NCBI GenBank assembly: GCA_035490315.1
Contig: DATHET010000014.1
Coordinates: 1-22,900 of the forward strand
DNA: 22,900 bases
Reading direction: 5' to 3'
Origin: JADJQU01 sp035490315
GTDB taxonomy: Bacteria > Planctomycetota > UBA1135 > GCA-002686595
In this document: positions 1 to 8,612 of the stretch, piece by piece
How the letters are laid out: every line of letters starts with the position of its first letter
How positions within the stretch are numbered: the first letter of the stretch is position 1
Program-made: the position numbers and the translations under genes
The notes under the pieces: model-generated
Seen by the model: the letters and a program-made list of their open reading frames with translations, nothing else
What the model was told of the DNA's origin: nothing
Databases searched by the model: none

Positions 1-2
1 TG

Positions 3-2015
3 CTGAATACCGTAAACGGTGGCGGCACTTGGGCGGTGATTGCCCAGATCAACTCCATCTGGGGCGGCGCCGTCGGCCCGGACGAACTCTTCGATGTGCA
101 CTTTCTCAACCCGATGGAGGGCTGGGTCATCGGGAAGCATTCGTTCCAAAAGACTACCGACGGCGGCGTGAACTGGGTGCCCGTGAATCTCTACGATGGC
201 TTGTCGCCTTGGGCGCCCGGGCAAAGCGATGAAGCCTATGCCCTCGACATCATCGAGCGTCCTTCTGGCAACCGCTTGGGGTTGGCGGTCGTGGAGCCGG
301 GATGGGTATTCCGGAGCACGGATTCCCAACTCATGACGTGGGACAAGGTGTTCTACCTTCCCAACGTCATCTCCAGCCCTCAGGCCTACCCGTGCATCCA
401 ACTCACCGGCTGTGAGGCCATCCCTGGCCAGGCCTTCGAGCCGTGGGACGTGGAAATCAGCCGTAACCCCACTCAAAATCTGGCACTTTTCTGCGGTGGA
501 GTCGGAGTCCAGTGCGGGCTCATTCTCGCTTCGCATGATGACGGATTGACTTGGTGCAAGGAGTGGCATGAATGCCCTTGCATCTTCACGGGCTGCCACA
601 TCGCTTGCGACGCGGACCCGAACTACAATCCCGCGGCGAACCTCTTCCGCCTCCAGGATTTCACGACGCTGTACGGCTTGGCGATCCAGTCCAGCGACAA
701 CTCAGCGATTGCGGTAGGCTACAACGGTCAGCAGCTTGTGCGCGATCCTGCGACGAGCGTGTGGCTGGACCGCTCCGTGTTCAGCAAAGTGATCCCGACC
801 GTGTCGGGCTCGGTCAAGTTCCCACTGCTCGGAGCTGCGCTCGCGGGGCCCAATGGGGCGGGACAGACCATTGCAATCGCCACCGGGATGGGTGGCCTCC
901 TGCGCGAGTCGATTGACGGCGGCTACACCTATTCCCCGGGCCTGAGGCCGACTCCGCAAGGCCCCACACCGATTGCCGCCGAGCCGCACCGGATCAAGGA
1001 CGTCCATTTCTTCGATGACAGCGTAGGGTGGCACGTTGGCCAGCATGGTCGGATCGCGAATTCCACCAATGGCGGATTTGTATGGCAGGATCAGTCTCCA
1101 ATTGCGAACGCTGCACAGGTCACGATCCATGCGATCACGTGGGACTTGGCGCAATTGAACGGAGTGGCCGTAGGAGACCCGACAACCACCAACGGGGAGC
1201 CCAAGATTCGCTACATCCCCAATCTTGGCAGTAGTTCCCAATGGCTCGAGAACGCCACGATCACCGGCGATCCCAACTTCATCACCGGCAAGAGCCTGCG
1301 CGAGGTCGAGTGGTCGGGCACGACCGCCACAGGCAACAACTTCTGGGCGGTCGGCACAGGAGGCCTCATCTTGACATCAAGAAACGGGGGCCAGGATTGG
1401 AGCCTTTACGTGCCCGCACTGGAAACTAATCTCCACCTCTACGAGTTCGCAGGGGTTTCGTTCATGGACACGGCGACTGGCCTCATGGTCGGACGACGGC
1501 CCAATCCATCACCGAATGGGCCGATCCGCGGCGCGGTCAATCAGTACCGCAAGGTTGCTGGCGTTGTGAGTTGGGCATCGATTGCGCTGCCTCCCGAAGT
1601 CACGAAACTCACCGACGTTGACATCTCGGGTGTCGTGGCATGGGCGGTGGGCGAAAAGGACGTGGGCGGCGTCATTTCAGGAGTGCTACTCACTTCGACA
1701 TTCTCCAGCGGTTCTTTCGGGGCCTTCACCGAGGTAACACCGCCTGCGAACGGATTTCCGCTCTGCACGATCGGGGAGGACTTGCTCGCTCCGATCCTGA
1801 GCGAAGTCGAGGTCGGGCCAAGCGGGGCTGTGTGGGTGGCTGGGATGTGTGGACGTGTGTGGAAGTACGCCTCCCAAGCCTGGGCCCCCCATTTCAAGAG
1901 CCAAATGGACGCCCACGTGGTGGGCATGTCCTTCGTTACAGCCCCTGGCGGTGGGGACGCCGGCTACCTGGGCGGTATGCGCCGGGGTCAACAATGCATC
2001 GTGAGAGTACAATAG
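3..2015 (+). CDS. Secreted YCF48/BNR-type beta-propeller protein, 5' end outside window
   Basis: The frame is open to the left edge, so the true start and any signal peptide are missing; a GTG at 36 is internal to a repeat. About 670 residues are visible. Short repeats of the T-x-(N/D)GG-x-W type with preceding (G/A)W-x-V-G strands recur through the protein, for example near 12-35, 120-180, 530-560, 1030-1090 and 1340-1400. This is the sorting of YCF48/BNR/photosynthesis-stability-like propellers, which bind partners and are not enzymes in most known cases. A Cys-rich loop (five Cys in about 18 residues, about 552-611) and other paired Cys suggest disulfides and therefore an extracytoplasmic location. 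It is followed after 10 bp by another propeller gene, probably co-transcribed. Base composition and third positions look somewhat less GC-rich than the genes after 4175. The family call is fairly sure; the role is unknown. Confidence 0.75.
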   Translation: MNTVNGGGTWAVIAQINSIWGGAVGPDELFDVHFLNPMEGWVIGKHSFQKTTDGGVNWVPVNLYDGLSPWAPGQSDEAYALDIIERPSGNRLGLAVVEPGWVFRSTDSQLMTWDKVFYLPNVISSPQAYPCIQLTGCEAIPGQAFEPWDVEISRNPTQNLALFCGGVGVQCGLILASHDDGLTWCKEWHECPCIFTGCHIACDADPNYNPAANLFRLQDFTTLYGLAIQSSDNSAIAVGYNGQQLVRDPATSVWLDRSVFSKVIPTVSGSVKFPLLGAALAGPNGAGQTIAIATGMGGLLRESIDGGYTYSPGLRPTPQGPTPIAAEPHRIKDVHFFDDSVGWHVGQHGRIANSTNGGFVWQDQSPIANAAQVTIHAITWDLAQLNGVAVGDPTTTNGEPKIRYIPNLGSSSQWLENATITGDPNFITGKSLREVEWSGTTATGNNFWAVGTGGLILTSRNGGQDWSLYVPALETNLHLYEFAGVSFMDTATGLMVGRRPNPSPNGPIRGAVNQYRKVAGVVSWASIALPPEVTKLTDVDISGVVAWAVGEKDVGGVISGVLLTSTFSSGSFGAFTEVTPPANGFPLCTIGEDLLAPILSEVEVGPSGAVWVAGMCGRVWKYASQAWAPHFKSQMDAHVVGMSFVTAPGGGDAGYLGGMRRGQQCIVRVQ

Positions 2016-2018
2016 GAG
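2014..2018 (+). promoter_or_regulatory. Shine-Dalgarno site AGGAG for the 2026 gene
   Basis: AGGAG overlaps the stop codon of the upstream propeller gene and lies 7 nt before ATG 2026. It decides the start: an in-frame ATG at 2098 would give a tidier signal peptide but has no comparable site before it. Confidence 0.65.
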
Positions 2019-2025
2019 CAGGGTC

Positions 2026-3831
2026 ATGAAACAGCGATTCACCCTGGCGTTCGGTCCACGCGACCATCAAGTCCTGGCAGCCGGCCTGCGTCGCTGCATG
2101 CGGCTAGCATTCGCGAGCAGGCTGCCGATGAGTCTCCTGCTCGCGGGTCTGGCGATCTCCTCTTCCTTCTCGGCCAGTGCGCAGATCCTCGAGCGAAAGC
2201 TCCTCGCGCCGGACATGGAAACGGGTGACTACCTCGGTTTGAAAGTTGCCCTTGTTCCAGGCTGGGCGTTTTGCGCAGCACCAGGGGATGACGATGTCCA
2301 GACTCAATCCGGGGCCGTGTACGTGTACCGGGCCACAGGTGCGGACTGGGGGTTCGTGCGGAAACTTAAGGCGAGCGATCCTTCGTTCGGCGGCTACCTC
2401 GGCGGCCACGGCATGGCTGCGTCGGGTGATTGGATGGTCGCGACGACACCCTTTGACCGGCCTCCGGGCGGCTACGACGTCCCTGGCTCGGCCCACGTCT
2501 ACAACCTTCAGGGAGGTAACTGGGTTCATGCTCAGAAGCTCCTCGCCAGCGACTACACGTCGATCTACCAGAAGTGCTTCGGAATGAGCGCGGCACTGCG
2601 TGGCAATCGGATGGCCATCGGTGAATGGGAGGACCAGACGATGGCCTACCAGGCCGGAAGCGCCTACGTGTTCGAGCTGCAGGGAGGGACGTGGGTCGAG
2701 GCGGCCAAGGTCTATGCTTCGGACTTCGAGGTCTCTGGAGCTTTTGGATTCGCCGTCGCCATCGATGGAGATCGGCTCGCAGTGGGCGCGCCCGAGCACG
2801 ACAACGGGGGGCCGGACGTCAATCCCGGTGCGGTGTACGTCTTCGAGAGACAAGTCAACGGTACCTGGTTAGAGACCCAGAAACTCGTTGCCAGCGACGC
2901 AGCCAACCAGAATCACTTCGGATCGGCGGTCGCGATGAGTGGCGACACGATCCTGGTTGGCACGTCTGCTCACAATCACACCCCGCAACTCTCTGGCGCC
3001 ATCTACTTCTTCACGCGCCAGGGGCCGTCGTTCGTACAGACCCAGGAATTCTGCACGTGGGACAATCAAGCACAGGACGGGATCGGTGGGCGCGTGAGCA
3101 TCGAGGGCGACCTCGCCCTGATCTCCTCGAACGACAGGGATATGGGCCTTGCCGCCGGAGCGGCCTACGCCCTCCGGCGCCTGAACGGTACTTGGCAACA
3201 GATCGGGAAGGTATTTGCGCCCGACGGAGTGGCAGGCGACGCCTTCAGCGGCGCCGTCGCAATCTCGGGCCAGCACGCTCTCATCGCAGCGCCGACAGAC
3301 GACGACGCCTGCCCTGCCAACGTCGCTTGCCAATCCGGCTCGGCCTACGTCTTCGAGCTCGCGCCTGATGCGACCCAACTTTGCGCGTGTCCGAGCCAAG
3401 GGCCCTGCGCGAACAACGACAACTTCGGCGGCTGCAAGAGCTCGCGCGGCATGGGCGGTGTCCTCGCCGCTGCCGGTTCGAGCAGCGTCCAAGACAGCAC
3501 TCTCTCCCTCCAGGCAACTTCGCTGCCCGCCAACGCCCTCGGGATCTTCCTGATGGGCAGTGGCTCCTCCACGCTCGCGCTTGGCGACGGCCAGCTATGC
3601 ATCGGAGGCGCGAGCATCTATCGCTTCAAGCTCGCGCAGTCAGCCGGCCCCTCGGGGGTGCTACGACTCGGTGCCAACATCGCGAGGCGTTCGATCAACG
3701 AATTGTCGCCGGCCGGTTGGATCACGCCCGGCTCGACCTGGAACTTCCAGGCCTGGTTCCGCGACAACCAGGGCCCCTGTGGCCATGGATCGAACCTCAC
3801 CAGCTCGGTGCGCGTCGTATTCAGGCCTTGA
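2026..3831 (+). CDS. Secreted seven-repeat FG-GAP/integrin-alpha-like beta-propeller protein with Cys-containing C-terminal module
   Basis: A 601-residue protein. Residues about 25-52 form a signal peptide (hydrophobic stretch, then Ser/Ala-rich AQ cleavage region) behind a long basic N-terminal region. Residues about 54-445 hold seven repeats of roughly 50-58 residues, each running K-(L/V)-x-A-S/P-D, then FG-x-x-VA-x-x-G-D, then G-(S/A)-(A/V)-Y-V-(F/Y), which is the FG-GAP pattern and fits a seven-bladed propeller. Residues 446-601 form a separate module that opens with a closely spaced Cys cluster (CAC, then Cys near a Gly-Pro, then GGC) and ends with paired Cys and aromatic beta-strands. 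I believe similar tails recur on surface proteins of some Planctomycetes; that is memory, not a search. Likely secreted and structural or adhesive; no catalytic motif is visible. A terminator follows about 50 bp after the stop. Confidence 0.8.
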   Translation: MKQRFTLAFGPRDHQVLAAGLRRCMRLAFASRLPMSLLLAGLAISSSFSASAQILERKLLAPDMETGDYLGLKVALVPGWAFCAAPGDDDVQTQSGAVYVYRATGADWGFVRKLKASDPSFGGYLGGHGMAASGDWMVATTPFDRPPGGYDVPGSAHVYNLQGGNWVHAQKLLASDYTSIYQKCFGMSAALRGNRMAIGEWEDQTMAYQAGSAYVFELQGGTWVEAAKVYASDFEVSGAFGFAVAIDGDRLAVGAPEHDNGGPDVNPGAVYVFERQVNGTWLETQKLVASDAANQNHFGSAVAMSGDTILVGTSAHNHTPQLSGAIYFFTRQGPSFVQTQEFCTWDNQAQDGIGGRVSIEGDLALISSNDRDMGLAAGAAYALRRLNGTWQQIGKVFAPDGVAGDAFSGAVAISGQHALIAAPTDDDACPANVACQSGSAYVFELAPDATQLCACPSQGPCANNDNFGGCKSSRGMGGVLAAAGSSSVQDSTLSLQATSLPANALGIFLMGSGSSTLALGDGQLCIGGASIYRFKLAQSAGPSGVLRLGANIARRSINELSPAGWITPGSTWNFQAWFRDNQGPCGHGSNLTSSVRVVFRP

Positions 3832-3878
3832 TACGGGTGGACCTCCAACCCCTGTGACGATCACCCTGTTCTAGTTTT

Positions 3879-3920
3879 TCGAGGCCGGCTGCCGTGGTGA
3901 TGGCTGCCTCGACCTTTTTT
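3879..3920 (+). terminator. Intrinsic terminator after the propeller genes
   Basis: Perfect 7-bp arms TCGAGGC (3879-3885) and GCCTCGA (3906-3912), with an extra inner GCC/GGC pairing, are followed two bases later by six T residues (3915-3920). It stands about 50 bp after the stop at 3831 and is oriented to end the preceding transcription unit. Confidence 0.65.
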
Positions 3921-4174
3921 GTTCGGCATCAGGTGCAGGGACGACGGGCTCCGGCTGATTCGCGAGGTGGGTCAGACCTCGTCGCGCAAGCCGAGCAGCT
4001 GGTACAAGGGACGGTTGATCGCACCGGAATCGGCTTCTCCGAAACGGCGCCGATGGGCGATCGCGACCGGATCCTCGAGAGGATTCGCGCGAGGATCGCG
4101 CAAGGCCGGCGGGATCCGCTAGGCTCGTCGGCCCCGCCCTACAGGAGTTTTTCCTTCGGCGAAAAGGCTGTCCC
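3921..4174 (+). other. Gene-free leader between terminator and oxidoreductase gene
   Basis: With the terminator, 3832-4174 is a 343-bp stretch without a convincing gene. Short open frames cross it on both strands, but none has a codon pattern like the neighbours. A weak AAAGG-type ribosome site ends 7 nt before ATG 4175; a better AGGAG at 4143-4147 is too far away to serve that start. A promoter for the 4175 operon must lie here, but I cannot point to clear -35/-10 boxes. Confidence 0.4.
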
Positions 4175-5515
4175 ATGACACGAGAACAACCCGCCCGTCC
4201 TTCCCAATCGAGCTCGACCCGCCGAGAGATCCTGGCCCTGACGGCCGCAGTCGCCGGTGCCGGACTGCTCTCCAGCAAGAACGCCTCCGCAGCCTCGCGC
4301 TTCCCGGCGACCCAGAAGCGCCGCGTCCGGCCGCCGCCGAAAGCCGGAGAGCCGATCCGCATGGGCGTGATCGGCATCGGCGCCGACAGCACGCCGGCGA
4401 TGGGCTTCGGCCACTGCCAGAGCATCTGCGCCCTGGCCAAGGCCGGGAAAGAGCACGTGCAGATCGTCGCCATCTGCGACGTCGGCGAGAAGATGCTCAA
4501 GCGCGGCGTCGATCACTGCGCGAAGGAGCAGGGGATCGAGGTCACGGGCTACCGCGATTACCTGAAGCTGCTCGAGCGCGAGGACCTGCACGCCGTGCTG
4601 ATCGCCGTGCCCGAGCACTGGCACGCCAAGATCGCCAGCGACGCGATCCTCGCCGGCCTCGACGTCTACCTCGAGAAGCCGATGACCCTTCACGTCGAGG
4701 AAGCCCTCGCGCTGCGCACCCTGGTCCAGGCCAACGACCGGATCTTCCAGGTCGGCACGCAGTTCCTGCAGCACCCGAAGTATCACAAGGCGCGCGAGCT
4801 GATCGCCGCGGGCATGATCGGCAAGCCGACCTTCTCGCAGACCAGCTACTGCCGCAACTCGAAGGACGGCGAGTGGCTCTACGCAGTCGATCCTGAAGTC
4901 ACGCCCGGCCCGCTGCTCGACTGGGAAGCGTGGTGCGGCCCGAACGGCAAGGCGCCGTGGGATCCCAACGTGTTCTTCCGCTGGCGCCGCTACAAGCAAT
5001 GGTCGACCGGCGTGATCGGCGACCTGCTGGTGCACGTCACCACGCCGCTGGTCTGGGCGCTCGACGTCGGGTGGCCGACGCGCGTGGTCGCGATTGGCGG
5101 TCACTTCAACGACACCGCGATGGAGAATCACGAGCAGGTCAACCTGAGCGTCGAGTTCGAGAAGGGCCACACGATGGTGATCGCGGGCTCGACCTGCAAC
5201 GAGACCGGCGTCGAGATCCTGATCCGCGGCCACAAGGCCAATCTCTATCTCGCGAGCGAGGACTGCGTGATGCGGCCCGAGCGCGTGTTCGCCGAGGAGA
5301 TCGAGGAGCAGACCTTCAAGTCCGCGCCGGTCCCCGCGGACCAGGACGCGCACCGTTTGCACTGGCTCGATTGCATCCGCACGCGCAAGCCGGCGATCGG
5401 GGATGTCGAGACGGCGGCGAAGGTGATGGTGATCGTCGACCTCGCGACGAAGTCCTTGTGGACGAAGAGCGCGTATACGTTCGATCCGAGCAAGCTCACC
5501 AGCGCGCGCGTCTAG
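4175..5515 (+). CDS. Tat-exported Gfo/Idh/MocA-family oxidoreductase
   Basis: A 446-residue protein. The N-terminus carries a twin-arginine signal (T-R-R-E-I-L at residues 15-20, then a hydrophobic Ala/Gly/Leu stretch to about 33), so it should fold with its cofactor in the cytoplasm and be exported. The Rossmann NAD(P)-binding segment is at 64-70 (GVIGIGA), with the acidic end of strand 2 near 101-102 (CD). The family motif EKP is intact at 167-169, where the Lys is catalytic in characterised members, and a G-x-x-GD-x-x-x-H segment lies at 279-287. Substrate specificity cannot be read from this; most relatives act on sugars, inositols or their derivatives. An ApbE-type gene starts 13 bp downstream. 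The start fits the Tat motif position. Family sure, substrate unknown. Confidence 0.88.
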   Translation: MTREQPARPSQSSSTRREILALTAAVAGAGLLSSKNASAASRFPATQKRRVRPPPKAGEPIRMGVIGIGADSTPAMGFGHCQSICALAKAGKEHVQIVAICDVGEKMLKRGVDHCAKEQGIEVTGYRDYLKLLEREDLHAVLIAVPEHWHAKIASDAILAGLDVYLEKPMTLHVEEALALRTLVQANDRIFQVGTQFLQHPKYHKARELIAAGMIGKPTFSQTSYCRNSKDGEWLYAVDPEVTPGPLLDWEAWCGPNGKAPWDPNVFFRWRRYKQWSTGVIGDLLVHVTTPLVWALDVGWPTRVVAIGGHFNDTAMENHEQVNLSVEFEKGHTMVIAGSTCNETGVEILIRGHKANLYLASEDCVMRPERVFAEEIEEQTFKSAPVPADQDAHRLHWLDCIRTRKPAIGDVETAAKVMVIVDLATKSLWTKSAYTFDPSKLTSARV

Positions 5516-5528
5516 GGATCGTCGGTCG

Positions 5529-6437
5529 ATGATCGTCCGCACGGCGATCTTTGCGATGGGCACGCGCTTCGAGCTCGTGCTCGAGGGGAGGAGTTTGTCG
5601 CACGCTCAGGCTGCCGGGGAGGCGGCGATGGAGGTCGTTGCGGAGTGGGATGCGCGGCTCAGTCGTTTTCGGAGTGATTCGCTGGTGTCGCGGATCAATC
5701 GCGAGGCGGGGGCGGCGTGGGTGCGCGTCGATTCAGAGACTTTCGATCTGCTCGAACGCTGTCGGAAATGGAAGATTGCGACGGCTGGCGCGTTCGACAT
5801 CTGCGTGGGTAAGACGATGGATCGTTTGCGCCCGTCGAGTGCTAGCAGCTCGCCGTCAGAGTCGGCGGTCGGCGCCTACGAACTCGATCGAACGTCGTCG
5901 AGCCTGCGTTTCACGCGCGGCGACACGGCCTTGGATCTCGGCGGTATCGGCAAGGGCTTCGCGCTCGACCTCGCCGCCGAACTCCTGCGCGAAGCCGGCA
6001 TCGAACGTGCCCTCCTGCACGGTGGCACGAGCAGCGTGATCGCTCTCGGCGCTCCGCCCACCTCGCCGGATGGTTGGCGCGTCGATCTCGGAGGGGAGTT
6101 CGAGCATGCGTCAGTGACCTTGCGCGATCGCGCCCTTTCGGTCTCCGCAACGCACGGCAGCCGCGGCTCGTCCCGAGCGCACATCCTCGATCCCCGCGAA
6201 GGCGCGCTGCTCGAAGCCGATCTGCACTCGGCGGTCTGCGCTCCCAGCGCGAGCGTGGCCGAGGTCTGGTCGACAGCCCTGCTCGTGCTCGCCGCGCGAA
6301 AGAACGGACTTGGCTCATGCACGCCGCCAACCGAGCTTGATTTCGCCGTGCGCGATCCTGCCGGTTGGCTGCGTCGACCCAGCACGGCTTGGTTCAAGCA
6401 CGCGAGCGTCCACGAGACTCTGGCCTTGCGAAGCTGA
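5529..6437 (+). CDS. apbE: ApbE-type FAD:protein FMN transferase
   Basis: A 302-residue protein of normal family length. Family motifs appear in order: MGTRFEL (10-16), RLSRF...S...IN (43-57), GAFD (87-90), DLGGIGKGFALD (136-147, FAD-contacting Lys), GGTSSVIALG (165-174), AHILDPREG (217-225) and AEVWSTAL (244-251). Known members hydrolyse FAD and attach FMN to Thr/Ser of target proteins, usually outside the cytoplasmic membrane. Here there is no visible signal peptide or lipobox, so the mature location is uncertain. The metal-binding position that is normally Asp in A-D-A-x-(S/A)-T-A is Glu here, with the Thr kept. The gene sits 13 bp after the Tat-exported oxidoreductase and 4 bp before a lipoprotein gene, in an apparent operon. 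I found no clear FMN-acceptor motif in the neighbouring products. Family call firm; activity likely but not certain. Confidence 0.87.
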   Translation: MIVRTAIFAMGTRFELVLEGRSLSHAQAAGEAAMEVVAEWDARLSRFRSDSLVSRINREAGAAWVRVDSETFDLLERCRKWKIATAGAFDICVGKTMDRLRPSSASSSPSESAVGAYELDRTSSSLRFTRGDTALDLGGIGKGFALDLAAELLREAGIERALLHGGTSSVIALGAPPTSPDGWRVDLGGEFEHASVTLRDRALSVSATHGSRGSSRAHILDPREGALLEADLHSAVCAPSASVAEVWSTALLVLAARKNGLGSCTPPTELDFAVRDPAGWLRRPSTAWFKHASVHETLALRS

Positions 6438-6441
6438 ACCC

Positions 6442-8610
6442 ATGAAGCGAATTGCCGGACTCATCCTGTTGCTCCTCATGCTGCTTTCCGCATGCCACGC
6501 CGGACGTACGAACGAGCCGATGGCAAAGCCAGTGGCCCAGGTCGAAGCATCGAGGCCTTCGTCACCGACCGAGAACCCTTCTCAGGCTCCTGCGTCCGAA
6601 TTGGAACGCGAAGTCAACGCACCTCCGGAACAGGGCGTCTCTTCTCCCGCTCCAAGCTCAGCCATCGCGCTTCTGCGCGTGCATGTCACTGCAGGGGAGG
6701 ATCACACGCCCATCGCAGGCAAGCAATTGATCCTCGGCCTGCCCGGAACGATGCATTGGGGCCAGAGTGTGCAGGGAAATCGTGGGAGCATCGATCAATG
6801 CCCCTCCACGGATGCCAACGGCTGGGCGGAATTCGAAGTCCGGCCGGGCCTTGCCCACGAGCTTGCCGTACTTGGCGGCTACACGCTCCCGTTCAGCGAG
6901 AGCGAGATTGCGCCTCTCGCGGCCGGCGAGCAGCGCGTGCTCGAGCTCCGCTTGCCGACGAAAGATGACGTGCTGCTCCACGGCGTGCTGATCGACGACG
7001 AGTCCGGACAGCCGCTGACGAATGGCGCGCTGCGGACCGGATCCAGTGGAGAATGGGGTTTTCACATCGGACTCGCCGAGGGTGATCGGCCCGCGGATGG
7101 AGTGTCCGAGTCGCCCCCCCGAGAGAATCTCACACTCCCAGTCGACTCCGCCGGCAGATTTCAGCTGCACGGCAAGTCGTGGCGCCCGAGTTTTGCCACG
7201 GCCTCCGCGCCCGGATACGCGGAACTAGAGTTCCGCATCGAGACTGGACACGCGGATCCCAGCCGTCCGCTCGAAGTCCGGATGTCGCGGTCCGCCACGC
7301 TCGAATTCACGTTCGCCGACGCAGAGGGCGCGCCGCTCGAGGGAGCGAGCATTGAGATCCTTCAATGGCACAGGGATGTCGAGCCTCGCTGGACCTCGAA
7401 GTCCGACGCCAGAGGCACCGCGACAGTCGAGGGTTTGCCGCCCCATGTCGGGCTTCGATTGACGGCGCACGCCAAGAGGTTGGCGGATCGCGTGGAGCCG
7501 ATACCCATCGTCCTCGAGCCTGGCGAGCGCAGATCCGTGCGGATCGCGTGGGGTACGGGCGGAGCGATTCGCGGCTCCGTCGTCGACGGGCAGGATCGTC
7601 CGATTGCAAACCTGACGATGTGGCTCAAAGCCAACACGGAAGCGAGCTCGTCGACGGAGCTCTTCGAGTCCTACGACGGGCCGGACGCGGAGACGCGCAC
7701 CGACAAGCTCGGGACATTCCGCTTCGAGGACATTCCGCCGGGACACTGGTACGTGGGAGTCGCCCCCGTGGAAGGCGCCGCGAAATTCCCGGCACTGGCC
7801 GAGGCCGTCGAGCTGAAAGCGACCGAGAAACTGGTCGAGCTGGCGCTGAAGCTGGACGCGGGACTTTTCTTGCGCGGGAGAGTCATCGATGCGAGCGGCG
7901 CGCCTGTAGGGGCGTGTGACCTTTCGGCAGAGCATCTCGAGCTCGGCACCTACGTCTTCGCTGAATCTCAGGCGGACGGCACGTTCCAGCTCGGGCCGCT
8001 GCCGCCAGGCCTGTGGGAACTTGGCGCGGGCTCGTTCTCCCCTCGCGGTGCTCCATCTCTCACCGTCCAGGCGGAAGCCGGCGCGGGCGAAGTGGTGCTT
8101 CAGCTCCGCGCGGCTGGCGCGATCGCCGGAAGGATCGTCGGCAGCTCTGGCGAGCTCATCGCGGAGGCGGAAGTCACACTCTCTTCGCAGGACCCGTCAG
8201 GATGGTTCCAGACCGGCGGAGCGCAGGCTGGAGAGTTCCGTCTCCAGGGCGTTCTGCCTGGAGGCTATTGCGTCTGGGCTCGCGACTCCTCGGGGGCGAT
8301 TGGTTCGAGTGGAACCATCGACGTGGTCGCGGGGGAGACTCTCCGCAATGTGGAGATTCGACTCGCAAGGGGTGCGCAGCTCGCGCTGCGCTACACCGGG
8401 CAGGACACATCGGCCCGGTTCTGGCTTCTCGCCGGAAAGAGCAGGTTTCATTTCGACAGCTTTGGCCAGGGCAGGTGGGCCACGGCGACCGTGCCCGCGG
8501 GCCCGGTCGAGATCCAGTTGGAAGTGTCGGACGGGAGCACCATCAAAACCCAGTCGATCACCCTGTCCGCCGACGAGCGCCAGGAGATCGTCTGGGACGG
8601 CAAGCCTTGA
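6442..8610 (+). CDS. Lipoprotein with repeated carboxypeptidase-regulatory-like (CarboxypepD_reg) domains
   Basis: The start at ATG 6442 gives 722 residues with a clean lipoprotein signal: a basic start, a Leu-rich core and lipobox L-S-A-C with Cys at 18. Starting further upstream would bury this signal and overlap apbE. After a Pro/Ser/Glu-rich linker (about 20-72) come six or so beta-sandwich repeats with the pattern (G)-x-V-x-D-x-x-G-x-P-(L/I)-x-x-A near residues 76, 178, 286, 376, 477 and 563, some with the D-G-x-F-x-L-x-x-(L/I)-P-P-G tail typical of CarboxypepD_reg/CnaB-like folds. These are non-enzymatic surface-exposed modules. The protein should be anchored in a membrane and project outward. 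The function is unknown; such lipoproteins are abundant in Planctomycetes. The gap to apbE is only 4 bp, so co-expression is likely. Confidence 0.83.
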   Translation: MKRIAGLILLLLMLLSACHAGRTNEPMAKPVAQVEASRPSSPTENPSQAPASELEREVNAPPEQGVSSPAPSSAIALLRVHVTAGEDHTPIAGKQLILGLPGTMHWGQSVQGNRGSIDQCPSTDANGWAEFEVRPGLAHELAVLGGYTLPFSESEIAPLAAGEQRVLELRLPTKDDVLLHGVLIDDESGQPLTNGALRTGSSGEWGFHIGLAEGDRPADGVSESPPRENLTLPVDSAGRFQLHGKSWRPSFATASAPGYAELEFRIETGHADPSRPLEVRMSRSATLEFTFADAEGAPLEGASIEILQWHRDVEPRWTSKSDARGTATVEGLPPHVGLRLTAHAKRLADRVEPIPIVLEPGERRSVRIAWGTGGAIRGSVVDGQDRPIANLTMWLKANTEASSSTELFESYDGPDAETRTDKLGTFRFEDIPPGHWYVGVAPVEGAAKFPALAEAVELKATEKLVELALKLDAGLFLRGRVIDASGAPVGACDLSAEHLELGTYVFAESQADGTFQLGPLPPGLWELGAGSFSPRGAPSLTVQAEAGAGEVVLQLRAAGAIAGRIVGSSGELIAEAEVTLSSQDPSGWFQTGGAQAGEFRLQGVLPGGYCVWARDSSGAIGSSGTIDVVAGETLRNVEIRLARGAQLALRYTGQDTSARFWLLAGKSRFHFDSFGQGRWATATVPAGPVEIQLEVSDGSTIKTQSITLSADERQEIVWDGKP

Positions 8611-8612
8611 GA

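Noticed and set aside
2098..3831. Alternative start at ATG 2098 for the FG-GAP protein, giving a more standard signal peptide
   Set aside because: No ribosome site before it, whereas ATG 2026 has AGGAG at 7 nt. It remains the main alternative.
3919..4122. A short plus-strand frame with a vague excisionase/MerR-like G-R-L-I-A-P...R-R-R-W pattern
   Set aside because: The pattern would need a frameshift to continue and starts within the terminator region. Too weak to call.
4145..4167. Hairpin-like TTTTC...CTTCGG...GAAAA before the oxidoreductase gene, considered as a riboswitch or attenuator
   Set aside because: Only a weak 5-bp A/T stem with no surrounding conserved architecture.
3894..4178. 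A 94-codon plus-strand frame ending in an ATGA overlap with the oxidoreductase start; its part from 4053 resembles the start of LutC-type proteins
   Set aside because: It begins inside the terminator stem, has no ribosome site, and the resemblance covers only about 20 residues. It could be a relic, but I cannot support a gene.
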